Shown: in pieces, positions 1 through 11,449 of the stretch
How positions within the stretch are numbered: position 1 is the first letter of the stretch
Layout of the letters: every line of letters starts with the position of its first letter
Assembly: GCA_026419785.1 (NCBI GenBank)
Contig: JAODTK010001888.1
Span: 62,001 to 126,000 of the forward strand
Length of the DNA: 64,000 nucleotides
Origin: Sclerodactyla briareus
Taxonomy: Eukaryota; Echinodermata; Holothuroidea; Dendrochirotida; Sclerodactylidae
Direction: 5' to 3'
Notes under the pieces: model-generated
Seen by the model: only the letters and a program-made list of their open reading frames with translations
Told to the model about the DNA's origin: nothing
Database searches by the model: none
Position numbers and translations under genes: made by a program

Positions 1-1129
1 AAATGTTACGTCAGTGTAGTGTACCTAACGATGAAACCGAGTTTATTTGTGGAGCCATGCATGGTTGAACTCGGATGGTTGCAGGGGTGTGAGTCGCCTG
101 AGGAGATTGTGATACCCAACAGGTGTATTTGTGGAACCCATCCTATGATTGTACTGACTTGACAGAGCAACTGCTTCAGCATACCGCTTCGCGCTTGCAT
201 GCAGTTTGCATTAGAAGCGTTGCGACAATCCTAAGCGGGCACTGACCGTTAGGTTTATTTTATCGACTTGTCTTTGTAGTAATGGTACATCAACCTAGGC
301 TGCCAAACATCGAATTTCGAGCGTGTCTGTTACTCGCAGATAGTAAAGACATGACTTAATTTACGTCTAATTTTACGCCACTGAATTGCTGCTGGTAGCA
401 ATTGTATTTGTAGTAATTGTCCAGCTGAGGAGGGGAATAAATTATATGCTGAATTCTTCTGAGAGTCACTCTATCGCACGGCTTGGAAGAATGGCGCATG
501 TGACACATGATCTAGTGTTGCCAACCTATCACAATAACATTTGGAACGCTACCCGATAACCGTGTTTAATCACACCTTTTTTTTTTTTACAATGGGAGTT
601 ACGACGCATGCGCAGGACTTTATACTGAAGCTCGATAGATTGCCAGTCTGAAAGATATTCCCTAATTCTCCATCCCATTTTTTGCAAGTAGTAAAATGAA
701 CGATGATTACTGGATACCTTGTATGGTGTTTTATCAAATTCAATTGACCCACGTTCCAAAACGCGCCAGCATAACGTATTAACTCGTAAGTTGTTTATGT
801 AGATGTAAAGACCCATGCAATGACTGTACTGTAGGCCTCCATGGAGATGAGTGGTATTTTGTCTAACAAATGGAAAGTGAAAATTTTCATAACGCGATCG
901 ATTTCCGTTTTCATGAAAAAATTATCGGATGTAAATATTTGTTTTTATCATGGACAAACCTCTTTGTTAAATGTTATGACACTATTGTCTCAAACTACCT
1001 CCATTGCAACACCTATAGATGAGTTCGTTTGTAACTTTCGCTAAATCTTCCTTGCGTTCTGCAGTTGCATCTGAAAAATAAATTCATCACTGACCTCCTA
1101 TTGTGTAGAATTCACACAACCCTATGTAA

Positions 1130-1275
1130 CTAGAAAACCTATATCCCGGTGTTGTGTGAGCAAATTACACAACATTGTGTGAAAAAACTACACAAATCAA
1201 GCAGATTATACACAATGATCGTGTAATTTCTTACAAAACACTGGGAAAGGTGTGCTAGTTACAAAACATTTTTGA
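1130..1275. repeat. TGTGTAA-type short inverted motifs
   Basis: This short AT-rich block repeats variants of ACACAA/TTGTGT in both orientations (TACACAACATTGTGTGA and similar). A diverged version lies in arm A' at about 41,130-41,225. It looks like the end or core of a short dispersed element. No coding sequence was seen. Confidence 0.4.
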
Positions 1276-1544
1276 GAGTGTAAGGTTGATTGACGCTGTC
1301 AACCAACTCGAGCTGGCCGAGTCTTGATCGACAATTTAATAGGATTCATTTACAAGGAGGCAACTTGGCAACAACCACATCATTATATTTTTTCACAACT
1401 TTGGCGCCCCAAAATCACAGTCACCATATGTTGCTGTCTTTTGGGGACAATGGGACACGCCTGAGCTGGCCTATCCCAGCGGGGTGAATGTGCTTGAAGT
1501 AATGCAGTCTGTAAATAAACTCTTGTGTGCCTACTGGAGGTAAC

Positions 1545-1925
1545 TAACTCAGCGTCGCCAAAATCCCACTTTCTGAGCCTCCTCGATTCTGATACATTAC
1601 GAGTGGGAACCAGCAATTCTCTCGTTTGCTGCTCACTGAACTGAGTGCTAGAATGACTTTTGACACGAACTGCCCACTTTCTGTGAACTAGTTTTGTCGA
1701 CATCCTACAGAAGCAGGGTAAAAACTACACAGAGAACAGATTGCTACGTCAAGCACAAACTGTCGTTGACGGACTCGGCGTCACTAGGATCTCACTCATT
1801 GAAGCATTATCGATTTGTTCTTCAATCACATAACGAGTGGAGACCAGCACATTTTCTGGTTGCCTGTCACTGAGCTGAGTGCTAAAGGGACTTTTACGCC
1901 AACTACGCACTTTCCTAAGCTATCC
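1545..1925 (+). repeat. Two-copy tandem repeat, about 230 bp period
   Basis: The segment around 1,555-1,700 (GCGTCGCCAAAATCCCAC... ACGAGTGG... TGAGTGCTA) recurs diverged at about 1,785-1,920. The pair is also present in arm A' (about 39,905-40,270, reverse complement), so the duplication predates the A/A' split. No gene recognised. Confidence 0.55.
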
Positions 1926-1984
1926 GTTTCGCCATTCTGAGAACGAATTGGTACGCCAAGCAGGAACAAACGTTTGTTTCATTC

Positions 1985-2235
1985 GAGATTTCATTGATAT
2001 AACCCTGCATGACCACACTGCGATAACGGCATAGCAGAGACTCAACGATATAATGATATGACGTTATGAAGATGTCAGCGATGATACCACCATGTGATGA
2101 ATTAATCATAGCAAAATTTATATAACTGATATAGCCCTGCATGTATAACGGTATTACGTTATAACGGTACAGCAGAAACTCGACGAAATAATGATAGGAC
2201 GATATCACGAATGACACTATTGATTGGAAGAAGAT
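1985..2235 (+). repeat. Two-copy tandem repeat, about 140 bp period
   Basis: Two diverged units share TATAACCCTGCATG, GATAACGGCATAGCAGA and CGACGATATAATGATA-like blocks (about 1,995-2,060 and 2,133-2,205). The same arrangement occurs reverse-complemented at 39,655-39,870 in arm A'. Noncoding as far as can be seen. Confidence 0.55.
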
Positions 2236-3369
2236 GAAAAGAATAAAAAACATTCATGATGACACCTGCAACTGTCGGCCAACACAACTGTTCATCAGGT
2301 CATTCTGTATATTACTAGTGTTGATTGGAATGTGGAATGACTAATGAGGATGTTGACATTACTGACTCTCATGGTAGTTTCATGAGTACCAGTATTCATT
2401 CACGGAATTCTCGGCTATCCATGCAGCCCTCATTCGTTCTTTAATTAATGATTTTATCCTCGCCGTCACCCAGACTGCCAACACTTCAGGTCGCAGTGCA
2501 TAGCTTGAATTTGTCTTCGCTTTCAAAGTTTTGGCAGAAAATACTATAACATCCGTAGGTTACACTATATATCATACAACTGATGCTTGATATGTGGAGG
2601 GCTTCAACCACAATTAAAAGAGGATTTTTGGCAAATTGACCTAGAACAGATTCATGATAACGACGAACTTCTCTGATACCACTGCTGCTACCTAACAATG
2701 TTTCCTACAGCGTCAGACTGAGGGGCGGCAAACCGGGACATCCTTCTATGACTATAACATTTGGTCACCACAAGGAGACAGTGCAAGCCAACTCTTTGAA
2801 ACCATATGACAATGACATCGACACAGCTAGCCTGCCATCATCAGATAGTTGATCACGCAAGCAGCGCAAGCAAAACCACCAACATATTTTTCACCGTAAG
2901 TCAACATTACGCTGATGGAGTTCAAGTGGTCATATTACTCAAGATATCCAAGAAAACTGGAACTGACTGGAAAACTGACAAAAAGGAATCTCAGAATCAA
3001 CATGATGAAAATTTGGAAAAACACAAGGAATGGAAATGAAAGTTGAATGTAATGTGAATATTTAGAAAGTTCGCTGAGGACTAAAGAAGACATCACCAGA
3101 AATATTGACATAGCCACACTATCTGTCAACCATTTTCAAGAGCAGACGAACAGGCAAGCACATTACACTCAGGATTTTCGAATCTCTAATAAAGAGCATT
3201 TTTCTGTACAATTGCGAACTGGTACAGCGGAGGAACTTGATCAAAAAGTGAAGAAGAAACGACTTCGCAAATGTTCAACAACAGATGGACCAATAACAAT
3301 AGAATGCCAAACGATGGACTTGTGATGAAACCAGCCAAAGTCTCTCTGTCATCCATACTTGTACAAGAC

Positions 3370-3570
3370 TCTAGGAGTAGGCTCGCAGGGAAGTTGCTCT
3401 AAGAAAAGCATTGAGACATACTGCTAACCCATCAGGGTATCCGTGACTACCTTGCTTGGAGAAATCAAGTCGCAATTCAAGACATCAACATTGACAGTTT
3501 CGAGAAACCATAAGTTGCACATGATCGCAATACGTGGTGCAGGTTAGTCACTGAGCATGTCGGATAGACG
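3370..3570 (+). pseudogene. LINE reverse-transcriptase ORF C-terminal fragment
   Basis: Broken conceptual translation on the + strand resembles the ending of many non-LTR retrotransposon ORF2 proteins: a pairing of RxTxxPxG(R/Y)PV with LLGEIKSQ..DINIDSFE, then HDRNTW(C/W)RLVTEH. Stops and frame changes interrupt it. The same C-terminal signature lies in the opposite orientation at 5,725-5,940 and, in arm A', at 35,640-35,830 and 38,935-39,010. It is a 5'-truncated dead copy; the clade is uncertain (CR1- or RTE-like endings are similar). Confidence 0.55.
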
Positions 3571-3664
3571 AGACTAAACCTACTACTACTATAGCTATTG
3601 ATAATCCAGAACGTCCGTACGGTACCCGTGTGGCTTCCAATTTAGGCGTGCCAGCGTTTCGAAA

Positions 3665-3890
3665 TGAAATGATTTTCAAGATGGAACATGATAGATACCA
3701 GAGAAAAGGAGTTGGGGTAGACCGAAAAGGAGGTGGAGGGACTGCCTGAGGGAAGATATAAGAAGGATTAATGCCGATGAGGACGACGCCTACGACGGAT
3801 ATGGTGGAGGATGGATCGGGCGGCAGTGATCCCACAGCACTTGAGTGGGAGAAGCTGGGAGAGAGAGGTGAGGTGAGGTGAGAGTTTCAA
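3665..3890 (+). pseudogene. Second LINE C-terminal fragment, present only in arm A
   Basis: The + strand encodes in pieces a second LINE-type ending: a basic RP/GRPK-like region, WRDCLREDIRRINADEDDAYD, then a W-rich DRAADPTALEWEKLGE tail, followed by a (GGTGA)n run. The matching place in arm A' (about 38,850-38,880) lacks it, so it inserted, or was lost from A', after the arms separated. Frameshifts show it is not functional. Confidence 0.5.
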
Positions 3891-4084
3891 AAAGAAAAGA
3901 GAGAAAAAATACACGCATATTTAGTAAGCGTTGCTTTGACACCTATTTCTTAATATAATAGCTCCATGATTTTTACAGGAAACAATCAAAGTGGTGCGCC
4001 TTGGGGATAAAGACGACGTTACTAGAAAACAGTAGTGTTTCCATCCTAATGTAGGCAATTTACATGCCTACTTTGAACTTCAGG

Positions 4085-4375
4085 ACATTTGTGCTCTGGA
4101 AATATCGCGCTCAAAAGAAATTGTCACATACAAAGACGTAACACACACGCACGCCACACCGTGATCGGAAAGAATATGTCACATACGAACACGTCTACAC
4201 ACTCGCAGGCATACTGTGCTCAAAAGAAATTATCACATATTGACACGTATACACACACGCACGCATACTGTAGAAAGTGTCATAACAAACACGTATACAC
4301 GCACGCCTACCGTGCTCAAAAGAAAGGGTCACATACAGACCTGATACACACACGCACTCATACATATAATGTCTG
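4085..4375 (+). repeat. Minisatellite upstream of the small secreted-peptide gene (arm A)
   Basis: Four to five degenerate units of about 55-60 bp are built from GTGCTCAAAAGAAA, CACATA and ACACGTATACACACACGCACGC. The same array, with about five units, is reverse-complemented at about 37,290-37,600 in arm A'. In both arms it ends about 200 bp upstream of the TATA box, so it belongs to the promoter-proximal region of both paralogues. Apparent Thr/His-rich frames are a by-product of the repeat. Confidence 0.7.
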
Positions 4376-4564
4376 TGTAACTGCATAGTTCCTTTTGCTT
4401 TTAGATTGCTTGCAAGAAACGAACACTTGGCGCGCCGTTTAGAAAAAACAGGGTGGCCATTCAGACAGTTCTGGGGCCACGAGCTTCGGTAACCAATCAG
4501 AATTAATCTACCACACGATACATAAATTCGGAAAAAAAATGTTGCGGCATAGGGCAAGAACAGG

Positions 4565-4597
4565 TATATAATACGTGCGGCGAGTCCGATGCTCTCA
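4565..4597 (+). promoter_or_regulatory. Core promoter: TATA box and initiator (arm A gene)
   Basis: TATATAAT at 4,565-4,572 is followed by CTCTCACAG, whose A at 4,597 fits an initiator about 32 bp downstream. From the TATA box to the first splice donor, arm A' shows only about eight differences over about 117 bp, closer than much of the surrounding arm sequence. TSS position is inferred, not measured. Confidence 0.55.
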
Positions 4598-4655
4598 CAG
4601 CTCAAGACGATTCCGATCACTCAACGCCACAGCAGCATCGTGCAACACAAACATC

Positions 4656-7228
4656 ATGCAAGGTAAGAGAAGGTGGCTTGTGTTATCCAAAAGAATATGG
4701 TGTATGATTGAGAAGGTGAATTTCAATATCCCGATTTTCTGATACTATGTCTCCGGTAAATGCGATCCGTAATCCCTGTTTTTACCTTTCCCTCGCAGTT
4801 CCTGCCTTTTTTGCTTTATTCTCATGATCGTTAGTTAGTAGCATAGCCAATATCATGTGAATATTGAACCATTGTGACGGATGATTCGATTTTTTGTTTC
4901 TTCTTTGAACCGGCATCCTGTTTCTCACCGCAATTTTATTGAACTTCCGAATTCTGGGCCAATTACGGTCATTGATGCTCATACTAGCTCGAGCAGTAAT
5001 CTCTCTCCTGTATGCTTCTTGATGCAGTGATAGGCTATAAGGTGTTCCAACTTCACACGGTCCCTTCTATTCATGCAGAATGGCAGACGATGAGTAGGCC
5101 TATTTTTCGAAGTTGACAGTTACATCACTGGACGGAAATTAAACATGGGTTATTGAATCTTCTGTCAACTTAGAATATATTCCGGAGACTGTTAGACTAA
5201 TGTCAATTGGTCTTGTAGGACGTCATAACGAAAACCTGAGCGAATTTGCATTGACAGACGCCTTCAATTAAAATATTCGTTCTTTTGGCGCAGTTTCTCG
5301 CTGATTACTTTTTGCAATTACTGTTAGTGACATTGGCAACTCATGGCATTTCGCAGTACTGTACTGCGTATAATTCGCACAAGTCTGGGCCTGGATGGAA
5401 AAAATGTGTCGTGTAAAAGAACCTTCGGCTGTTCATTGCTCTGATTATGTCAATATGAGGAGTTTTTGGCATTTCGTGAATACAAATTGAAATAAGGACT
5501 GTAGAACCAAATTGGGTATGGCAAGACTGCATGTTAAATTTAATCATCACATTAATTGAATATGACATTTCCGAGAAATGAACTGGAAAAAGGCTTCTAT
5601 CTGTTGACGAACTTGACGGGTTATCAGATTCCCATGTAAAAATGGTTGGTGTCGTTGGTCTGGTGTCTCAACGAGGAGGCGCCCTACGGTATATCCAAAT
5701 TATTATGATATTGACTCTGTAGTAGTAGGTTGAGTCGCAGTGATCAACATCCGCCACGTATCACGATCTTGTGTGAGGTTTATTGCTTCCTCAAAACTGT
5801 TAATGTTGATGTCCCTGAGTTGCGATTTGATTTTTCCGAGTAAGGCGGTCACGGGTCTCCCAACTGGCTTAGTAGTATGTCTCAATGGTTCTCTCAAAGC
5901 GATCTGCGTCAGGACTCCCTCTTGCAGTCTTGCATTGACTTGGAATTTATACGTAGTCTATATGAGAATTCTACTGAGACGGTTTGTGTCGTGGTGTCAT
6001 GTAATTGTCGCTTTTCATCAGTGGCTACTGGACGACAGACTCCTGTTTGAGGATTATTTCCGCTTACTACATGTATATTTGAAAGAAAAAAAAAACGAGT
6101 GGTCACGAGAATCAGTGGTATAAAGCACTAAATAGTATGACTGATATTGTTATGAATAGAGAATATTTAGGAAGCTATTAGTAAATATTATTTTAATATA
6201 ACATATGGTTTGTCTTATAATTGCTTGTTATCATCTCACCGGTCCCGGAGGGCCGGATGAGATATTGAATAGTCAATTGGCCATATCACCCATATTTAAC
6301 TGTTGCTGATTTTTCATTAACAGTTGCCATGGTAATCATAGTGGTGGTTAAGAACTATCCACTGAGGGGTACCTACTATAGTGGGGTACCCATGGCGCCG
6401 GATGATCAGCTTTGAGGTGCACTCGCGGAAGTGTCCGTTTTTGCGTGTGGCCATGTGCGTGAGTGTGTATGGTGTGTGTGTGTGTGTGTGTGTGTGCGTG
6501 TGTGTGTGTGTGTGCGTGCGCCCTGCGTGTTCAGTCAGATTTGTAGGTTTTCACTTTGGAGTGGCTGAACTTCACAGGCCTGAAGAGTCACAAAACACAT
6601 ATTTCCTCAAAGAATAAGGCGGAAACATCACATTGTGAAAATAGAGGGGAAGGGAAAACAAAAAGTGCATATTTTTCAAGATATTTGCTGATTCTGATGA
6701 CTGGAAGATTCTGAGATTTTGTAGCATCGTTGAGAGACAAAACTACAACTTTTCCAATACAATCAGCTAAAAATGATAGAAAAAATGTGGATTTTAGGAG
6801 GCCAAATTGGGGATTCAAAAAAGAAAATCTGTTCTTCTCCAATATATTTAGAGATTGGAAGGATTAAATGGTTCAGACTGAAAATTTCATGGAACTGCTA
6901 TGAATATGTTTGTAGAAAACAGTGTTTTCAGCCATATTTTGATGAATTTTGTCTACTTGCAACTCGCAGGTAGGAACGACTGAATTAGGAAAAAATCAAA
7001 ACAAGAAGAAGGCATCGATTATGTTAGGATCAGTGGTTCTTCTACTAAATATTATACAGGGTGGTTGTTATTTGGACAGTGATATCATTAACCACTGACA
7101 AAATAATGTGGGTTACTCACGATCTGCATAAGAAATGATAATTAATAGTTTCGGGAGGCTCATATATTTCCAGCAGTGTTTTTATGATCATAAGACAAAT
7201 ATCATCTGGCGGTCACATTGGCAATCAC

Positions 7229-7260
<32 letters not shown>

Positions 7261-7282
7261 TATATAATATATATATAGATAT

Positions 7283-7324
<42 letters not shown>

Positions 7325-8599
7325 CCTTCCTCCATCGAATTCAATAGATAGTTTAGCATGAGTTTTTTTCACAATTGTTGATCGCACTGGCCAGATGGTA
7401 CAGATAAAAAGTAACATTCCGAATAAAAATGGGGAATCCCGAATCCGAAGATAGTATTCAAATCAAAATCAGCACCAACTGTCGCACCAAGTGGCGGAAT
7501 GCCATGAGGCGATCTGTCGGTGACCGCACATTTAGTGTCGTGGCTCCCAAGCTCTGGAATAAACCTTCCAGCTGCAATTCTTGTCACTTAAGACCGTAAA
7601 ACGGTCCAGCGTACTATTTGGACTCATTGATCAAGGAACCCCCTGGCGTTTAAGTGGTTTCTGTTTCTTGAGAGGGCGCTATATAAGTGTAAAGTACTTT
7701 TATTATTGATACCATTATTATCAACAAATATCAGCCTAAAGATAGGAGTGATCCGCCTCCCCTTAGCCCCTCCTAAAGGACCGCACGAACATACTATCAG
7801 AGTTTTGTGTCAAGCCGTCCCATGTCTGATTCCCATAACTCTTCATCTCTCGATCCAAGAGTCGTAATAGCCTAAAGAGTGCAGTGATGGCGCAGTGCTA
7901 CATCTCCCATGTTCTCGTTTGAAGTATAACTGTCACATGGTGGATTTAACAAAACGAATAATTAGTCACTGGCCAGAATATCGCGTGGCCGATATCATGC
8001 CACCTGAGGTTCCATCCAACAATCTAGCATGAATAATTCTCGCCGGTCCAAGCCCCCCCCCTCCCCAAAATACAAAGAAAAACTCACTTGACGTCACGAG
8101 GACTAAAAGTGTCATAAATCCGATGATTATTGCCGGTAACGTAATGTTTACAGACTATGTATTGCTCATTATAATGGTTCCAACAGGATTGTGTGAATTT
8201 TGTTTTTGGAGCGTGCGTACTTGCAGCCGCGGAACGGTCCAACTAGCTGAGGCATTGCGCTAATGGTTTCAGGCTTCTCTTCGTGATTTTATTTTTCCGG
8301 AGGGGGGGGGGGGGGGTTTCTGATGCCTAGTGATTACCAGTTTACAAGACTCTTGCCTGAGTTTGGCTTACTCGGAATCAAATTGAGGGTAGACCAAATT
8401 CAGTCGTTGAACAACTGAATGGAGGGGTCTAATCCTTTATCCTAATCTCCACAACGTTTGAAATGAATTACTGGTTTTGTTTTTGGTTTCGGCAGGTTAC
8501 TATTCATACCTGGTAGTAGTCGCAGCGTATGCGGTGATGATGGTCGCAGGGAGGCAAGGTAATGATGAAATACTGGAGGAAAGAGACCCAGATTGGTAG
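4656..8599 (+). CDS. Predicted two-exon small secreted peptide, 36 aa (arm A copy)
   Basis: Join 4,656-4,662 with 8,496-8,599. Exon 1 carries a 5' UTR from about 4,597, the start ATG at 4,656 and ATGCAAG, then donor GTAAGAG. The intron is 3,833 bp and ends in a pyrimidine-rich run plus TTTCGGCAG. The splice is phase 1 and creates Gly3. Residues 1-20 read MQGYYSYLVVVAAYAVMMVA, a convincing signal peptide with a hydrophobic core at 8-20. Residues 21-31 are charged and 32-36 are RDPDW before TAG. The arm A' copy has the same exon structure, frame, signal peptide and ending. The following 3' sequence, AAACAGACTATCTGGGGGAA, is identical in both. A GTAATG inside exon 2 (8,558) and GTGAGT at 8,641 are possible donors, so a longer or alternative transcript is possible. 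Family unknown; a secreted effector or peptide precursor is inference. Confidence 0.55.
5725..5945 (-). pseudogene. LINE ORF2 C-terminal fragment
   Basis: The minus strand frame reads REPLRHTTKPVGRPVTALLGK, then a DININSFEEA block and LTQDRDTWRMLI, matching the usual end of non-LTR retrotransposon ORF2 (GRP basic block, about 30 residues, then AQDRxxWRxLV). The reverse-complement partner in arm A' is at 35,640-35,830. Truncated at the 5' side and dead. Confidence 0.65.
6233..6960 (-). repeat. Dispersed hairpin-ended repeat, copy 1
   Basis: One of four copies (others 34,620-35,305, about 55,700-56,533, and a partial at 42,765-42,960). Shared parts are a terminal hairpin (ATCTCACCGG...CCGGATGAGAT, 6,233-6,263), the CCATGGTAA/GGTTGCCAT-like block, a GGTACCCATGG block, a GT microsatellite (6,470-6,515) and AT-rich sequence with TTTCAAGATATTTGCTGATT. 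No transposase was found. Non-autonomous element of unknown class. Confidence 0.6.
6466..6520. repeat. (GT)n microsatellite
   Basis: A near-pure GT run interrupted by a few GC steps, inside the hairpin-ended repeat. The A' and 56.3-kb copies have shorter, degraded CA-rich versions at the same place. Confidence 0.9.
7229..7321. repeat. (AT)n microsatellite
   Basis: About 90 bp of almost pure AT with occasional breaks. The Tyr/Ile-only reading frame across it is an artefact. Confidence 0.95.
7400..7712 (+). pseudogene. CR1/L2-like LINE 3' end (arm A)
   Basis: The + strand encodes STNCRTKWRNAMRRSVGDRT followed by FSVVAPKLWN, the well-known C-terminal block of CR1/L2/Jockey-group ORF2 proteins. 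It is then followed by the typical 3' UTR ending GGCGCTATATAAGTGTAAAGTACTT plus TTATTATT. The arm A' counterpart is at about 33,975-34,375 on the minus strand. Strongly 5'-truncated. Confidence 0.7.
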
Positions 8600-8794
8600 A
8601 AACAGACTATCTGGGGGAATCAGGCATTGTTTTCAGGAAGGTGAGTGTCTCTGCCTATATTCGGTTACACACCAGGAGGCCTGTATTTACAAATGATCAA
8701 GTTAATGTCACAGTATATTTTGAATATATGTTATAATTCGTTGGTTGTCGGGAAATTGAAGGAAAACTGAAACTTAAAATAAGTAATAGTAATG

Positions 8795-8800
8795 TTATTA

Positions 8801-8836
<36 letters not shown>

Positions 8837-8860
8837 TTATTAGTAGTAGTAGTAGTATCA
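8795..8860. repeat. (TTA)n-(TAG)n microsatellite: empty insertion site
   Basis: A TTA/ATT run then TAG repeats. The reverse complement is (CTA)n then (TAA)n, exactly the context of the R4/Dong-like LINE in arm A' (31,440-32,880). This locus therefore shows the site without the insertion. Confidence 0.8.
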
Positions 8861-9522
8861 ATATATACATAGAGAGTGAAGAACTGAATCCAGCATTTCC
8901 ATACGATGGATCTCATATGGGTTCGCCGGGCAATTTGAAATACTCACTTACTATTGGGTGTCCTCTCTTGGATGTCCGTCGCGATTAGCGGTCAGGCATT
9001 ACCGTCGACGTTTTCCTATCCGGGGGCCAATTTCGCCAAATGGAGGTAAATACCTCCGACATCATCAATATATAATCATCATCATCATACAGTTTAAGAT
9101 CAGTATAAGGCAGTTGTTGTTTCTGTCATAGCGGTATCTGAGGCCACGAGTATTGGACGTTTATTTGCTCTATGTCGTTATACAGATCCCGTTTTGGCTG
9201 TTCCTAATTTTATAAGAAGATCTTCTGGACGTACGTAACGATCCGTATCTAATTTGCCAGATCCCCGAGGATGTTACCAATTCAATGATCTGACACCCGA
9301 AATCAGCAGAGCGAGGATGACACAGTGGTGATGGGAACAACCCAGTGTTTCTTTTTTAATGGTTTCGATTTAATGATAAAAGTAATTCGTAAAGGCTTCG
9401 AATTTCGAAAAAAAAATATATGGTGAGAAATAGTGGAACTGGATGATTGTCGTATCACACTCTACGTGAGTTTCTACAAAACTCACTGCTACTGTATCTA
9501 CTATCTATGGCTCCTTTCCAAT

Positions 9523-9786
9523 TCATACGAACTTGACAATTCTTTCTTCAACAACCACTGCGTGAGAAATCATAGGAGGATCGGGTGAGCTTAATAGCGA
9601 ATCTGGCGGAGGGAGTCTGATCTGAAGTGCTGAGTTCCTCTTGGCGGGGAGACCACGGAGAAATTTTAACAAATGAGGGGGAGGGGGGAAGGTTAATATC
9701 CCGGAATCGGGGACATCGGAAACAAAATATGATGATGATGCAGCGGTGCCAGCCAGGTGAGTAGTAATTGCCTCCCGCGACGGCAT
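9523..9786 (-). CDS. Hypothetical ORF, 87 aa (doubtful), paired with an ORF in A'
   Basis: Starts MPSREAITTH and ends VVVEERIVKFV-stop. The partner in arm A' (30,048-30,287, + strand) starts MPSRGAFTTH and ends VVVGERIVTFV-stop. The last 41 codons align without indels, but by eye changes are mostly non-synonymous (about 10 against 4) and the middle is in a different frame. That pattern fits unselected sequence more than a conserved protein. No promoter, signal peptide or domain was recognised. Confidence 0.15.
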   Translation of the reverse strand: MPSREAITTHLAGTAASSSYFVSDVPDSGILTFPPPPHLLKFLRGLPAKRNSALQIRLPPPDSLLSSPDPPMISHAVVVEERIVKFV

Positions 9787-10639
9787 CGCTATACCAGGAT
9801 GTCAGTGAGCGCGGAAATAAGACATTCTTGAATATTAGATCGGGAACGAGTGTAAGCAGGAAAAATGCACATCCAATCTGCCTAGTTATCAATTATCAGG
9901 TGATTGATGATTACCATGGTGTTACCAAATCTCATATACCTGTTAGCGAAATTGTCCTATGTTTAGTCTGAGTTATAACATTTATCACACACAGTGAACT
10001 TTTATGTATGCATCCCCGGGAAACGCGAATTATATGTATGATTTACTCCTGTCGAAGTGAATGTTCGCCTGATTTCGAGGACATCGGGTGTGATTGATCG
10101 GATTCAGACTTCCAACGGCAGCAAAATTCCACCCAGTTGGAATGAATGGGCCACGTGACCTCAGTATGCAATAATTCCACGCGAGTTATAAATAAATAAA
10201 CAAATAAAACACTTTATATCTCTATACAGTTCTAAGACCGCGGATAGCCACTTTCATATTTTCAGGCCGCTTCATATGCAATCACTGCGAGCTAATATCC
10301 ACCAACACTTCAGATTTTGCTTCGCGGTTCCTGCAATCGGAAGTATACAGATTTTTAGTTTTCTGACTTTGAATACCTTTGCTACACTGCAACGATGCGG
10401 TAACCATTAAACCGCGTATTTGTTTCACATTGCAGCTGACGAGAAGGAAGTATACAGTATATACCTATAGGGGGTATACCTTCTATGTGTGTACCGTAGA
10501 TTCGATTCCTAGTCTGGCATGTATTCGTAAAAAAAGAGAGTGCTCATTTATGGATTCTAAGATATTACTGATACACTGTCCACGACTCTCTCTCGTTTCT
10601 CACTTCCCTACCGGCGGGCAGAGTCCTTTAGGAAAGTCG

Positions 10640-11275
10640 CCAAAAATTGGCACAACTTGACACATAACAACTCGACACAACTCGGACCATGAGAGCGTTC
10701 TGGCTGATACGGAGTATGTATGGGGGGAAACAGTTCGTAGAGTATCTTCGGAGTGCGAAACCCTAACAAAACGTCACAAATTCAAAGTATTAGGACGTCA
10801 AAAACAGTAACATCGAAAATAGTAATAACCTCACGAAAAATATAATCAACCCACCGAAAAAAATTAGCCCATCAAGAAATGGAAACATGGTGTCCAGACC
10901 AGAAGTACACTATGTTTAACTCCTATAGAGGTTTGACAACGTATGAACGCTAATGTCCACATCAATAAACTTGTGCTGCTATCGTTCCGTCCATAGTCTC
11001 AGTAATAATGAAAATCGGTAAGACGATATTGCTTCCAGTTCTGGTGACAATAATGTTATTTCTCATTTTGAATTATCTATCAGGCAAGGCTGTTTTTGCC
11101 TGTACTTATACGGCGTGTATAGTGCTGCTCGCCATGGACATAAATGATAAAGTTGCAAATGAGCGAATTGCTCGTATTTTTTTATTTCATTTTTTTGCAG
11201 GCATCCTTTGTACCGCACAAGGACAATGATTGTGCCTTGTGCAGGACATGATGTTCCTAACAACAACAAAAAATG
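10640..11275 (+). repeat. Direct-repeat unit, copy 1
   Basis: Shares CGTTCTGGCTG, GGGGGAAACAGTTCGTAGAG, TCTTCGGAGTGCGAAACCC, GACGTCAAAAACAGT and ATGAAAATCGGTAAGACGAT with 11,450-11,915. Arm A' has one copy (reverse complement, about 28,370-28,860). A LINE 3' tail lies between the two arm-A units. Short frames here are not recognisable proteins. Confidence 0.75.
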
Positions 11276-11279
11276 TCTG

Positions 11280-11418
11280 AGATTTATTCCGGGTTATTCT
11301 TTAGTTTTAGTTAGTTAGTGAAGGGTAAAGAAGGACTGAGCCTCATGAGAGACCCCGAAGCCACAACAATCCAAAGAGAAGAACACCCCATGTTCAAAGA
11401 ATTCGCCCACAATTCTTG
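11280..11418 (-). mobile_element. 3' end of a CR1/Rex1-like LINE
   Basis: Reverse complement of the last roughly 140 bp of the LINE at 27,066-28,275 (GTGGGCGAATTCTTTGAACA, GGGGTGTTCT, CTCATGAG, AACCCGGAATGAATCTCAGACAT). It lacks the coding part, so it is either an extreme 5' truncation or the remains of a deletion. It sits between two direct repeats. Confidence 0.7.
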
Positions 11419-11449
11419 AAAAATAATAAAGACGAACGGAAACATGATT

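Noticed and set aside
4089..4388. 99-codon Thr/His-rich frame as a repeat protein
   Set aside because: Artefact of the about 57-bp minisatellite. The unit length is near a multiple of three, so the frame stays open.
7202..7417. 71-codon frame rich in Tyr and Ile
   Set aside because: It is translation of the (AT)n microsatellite.
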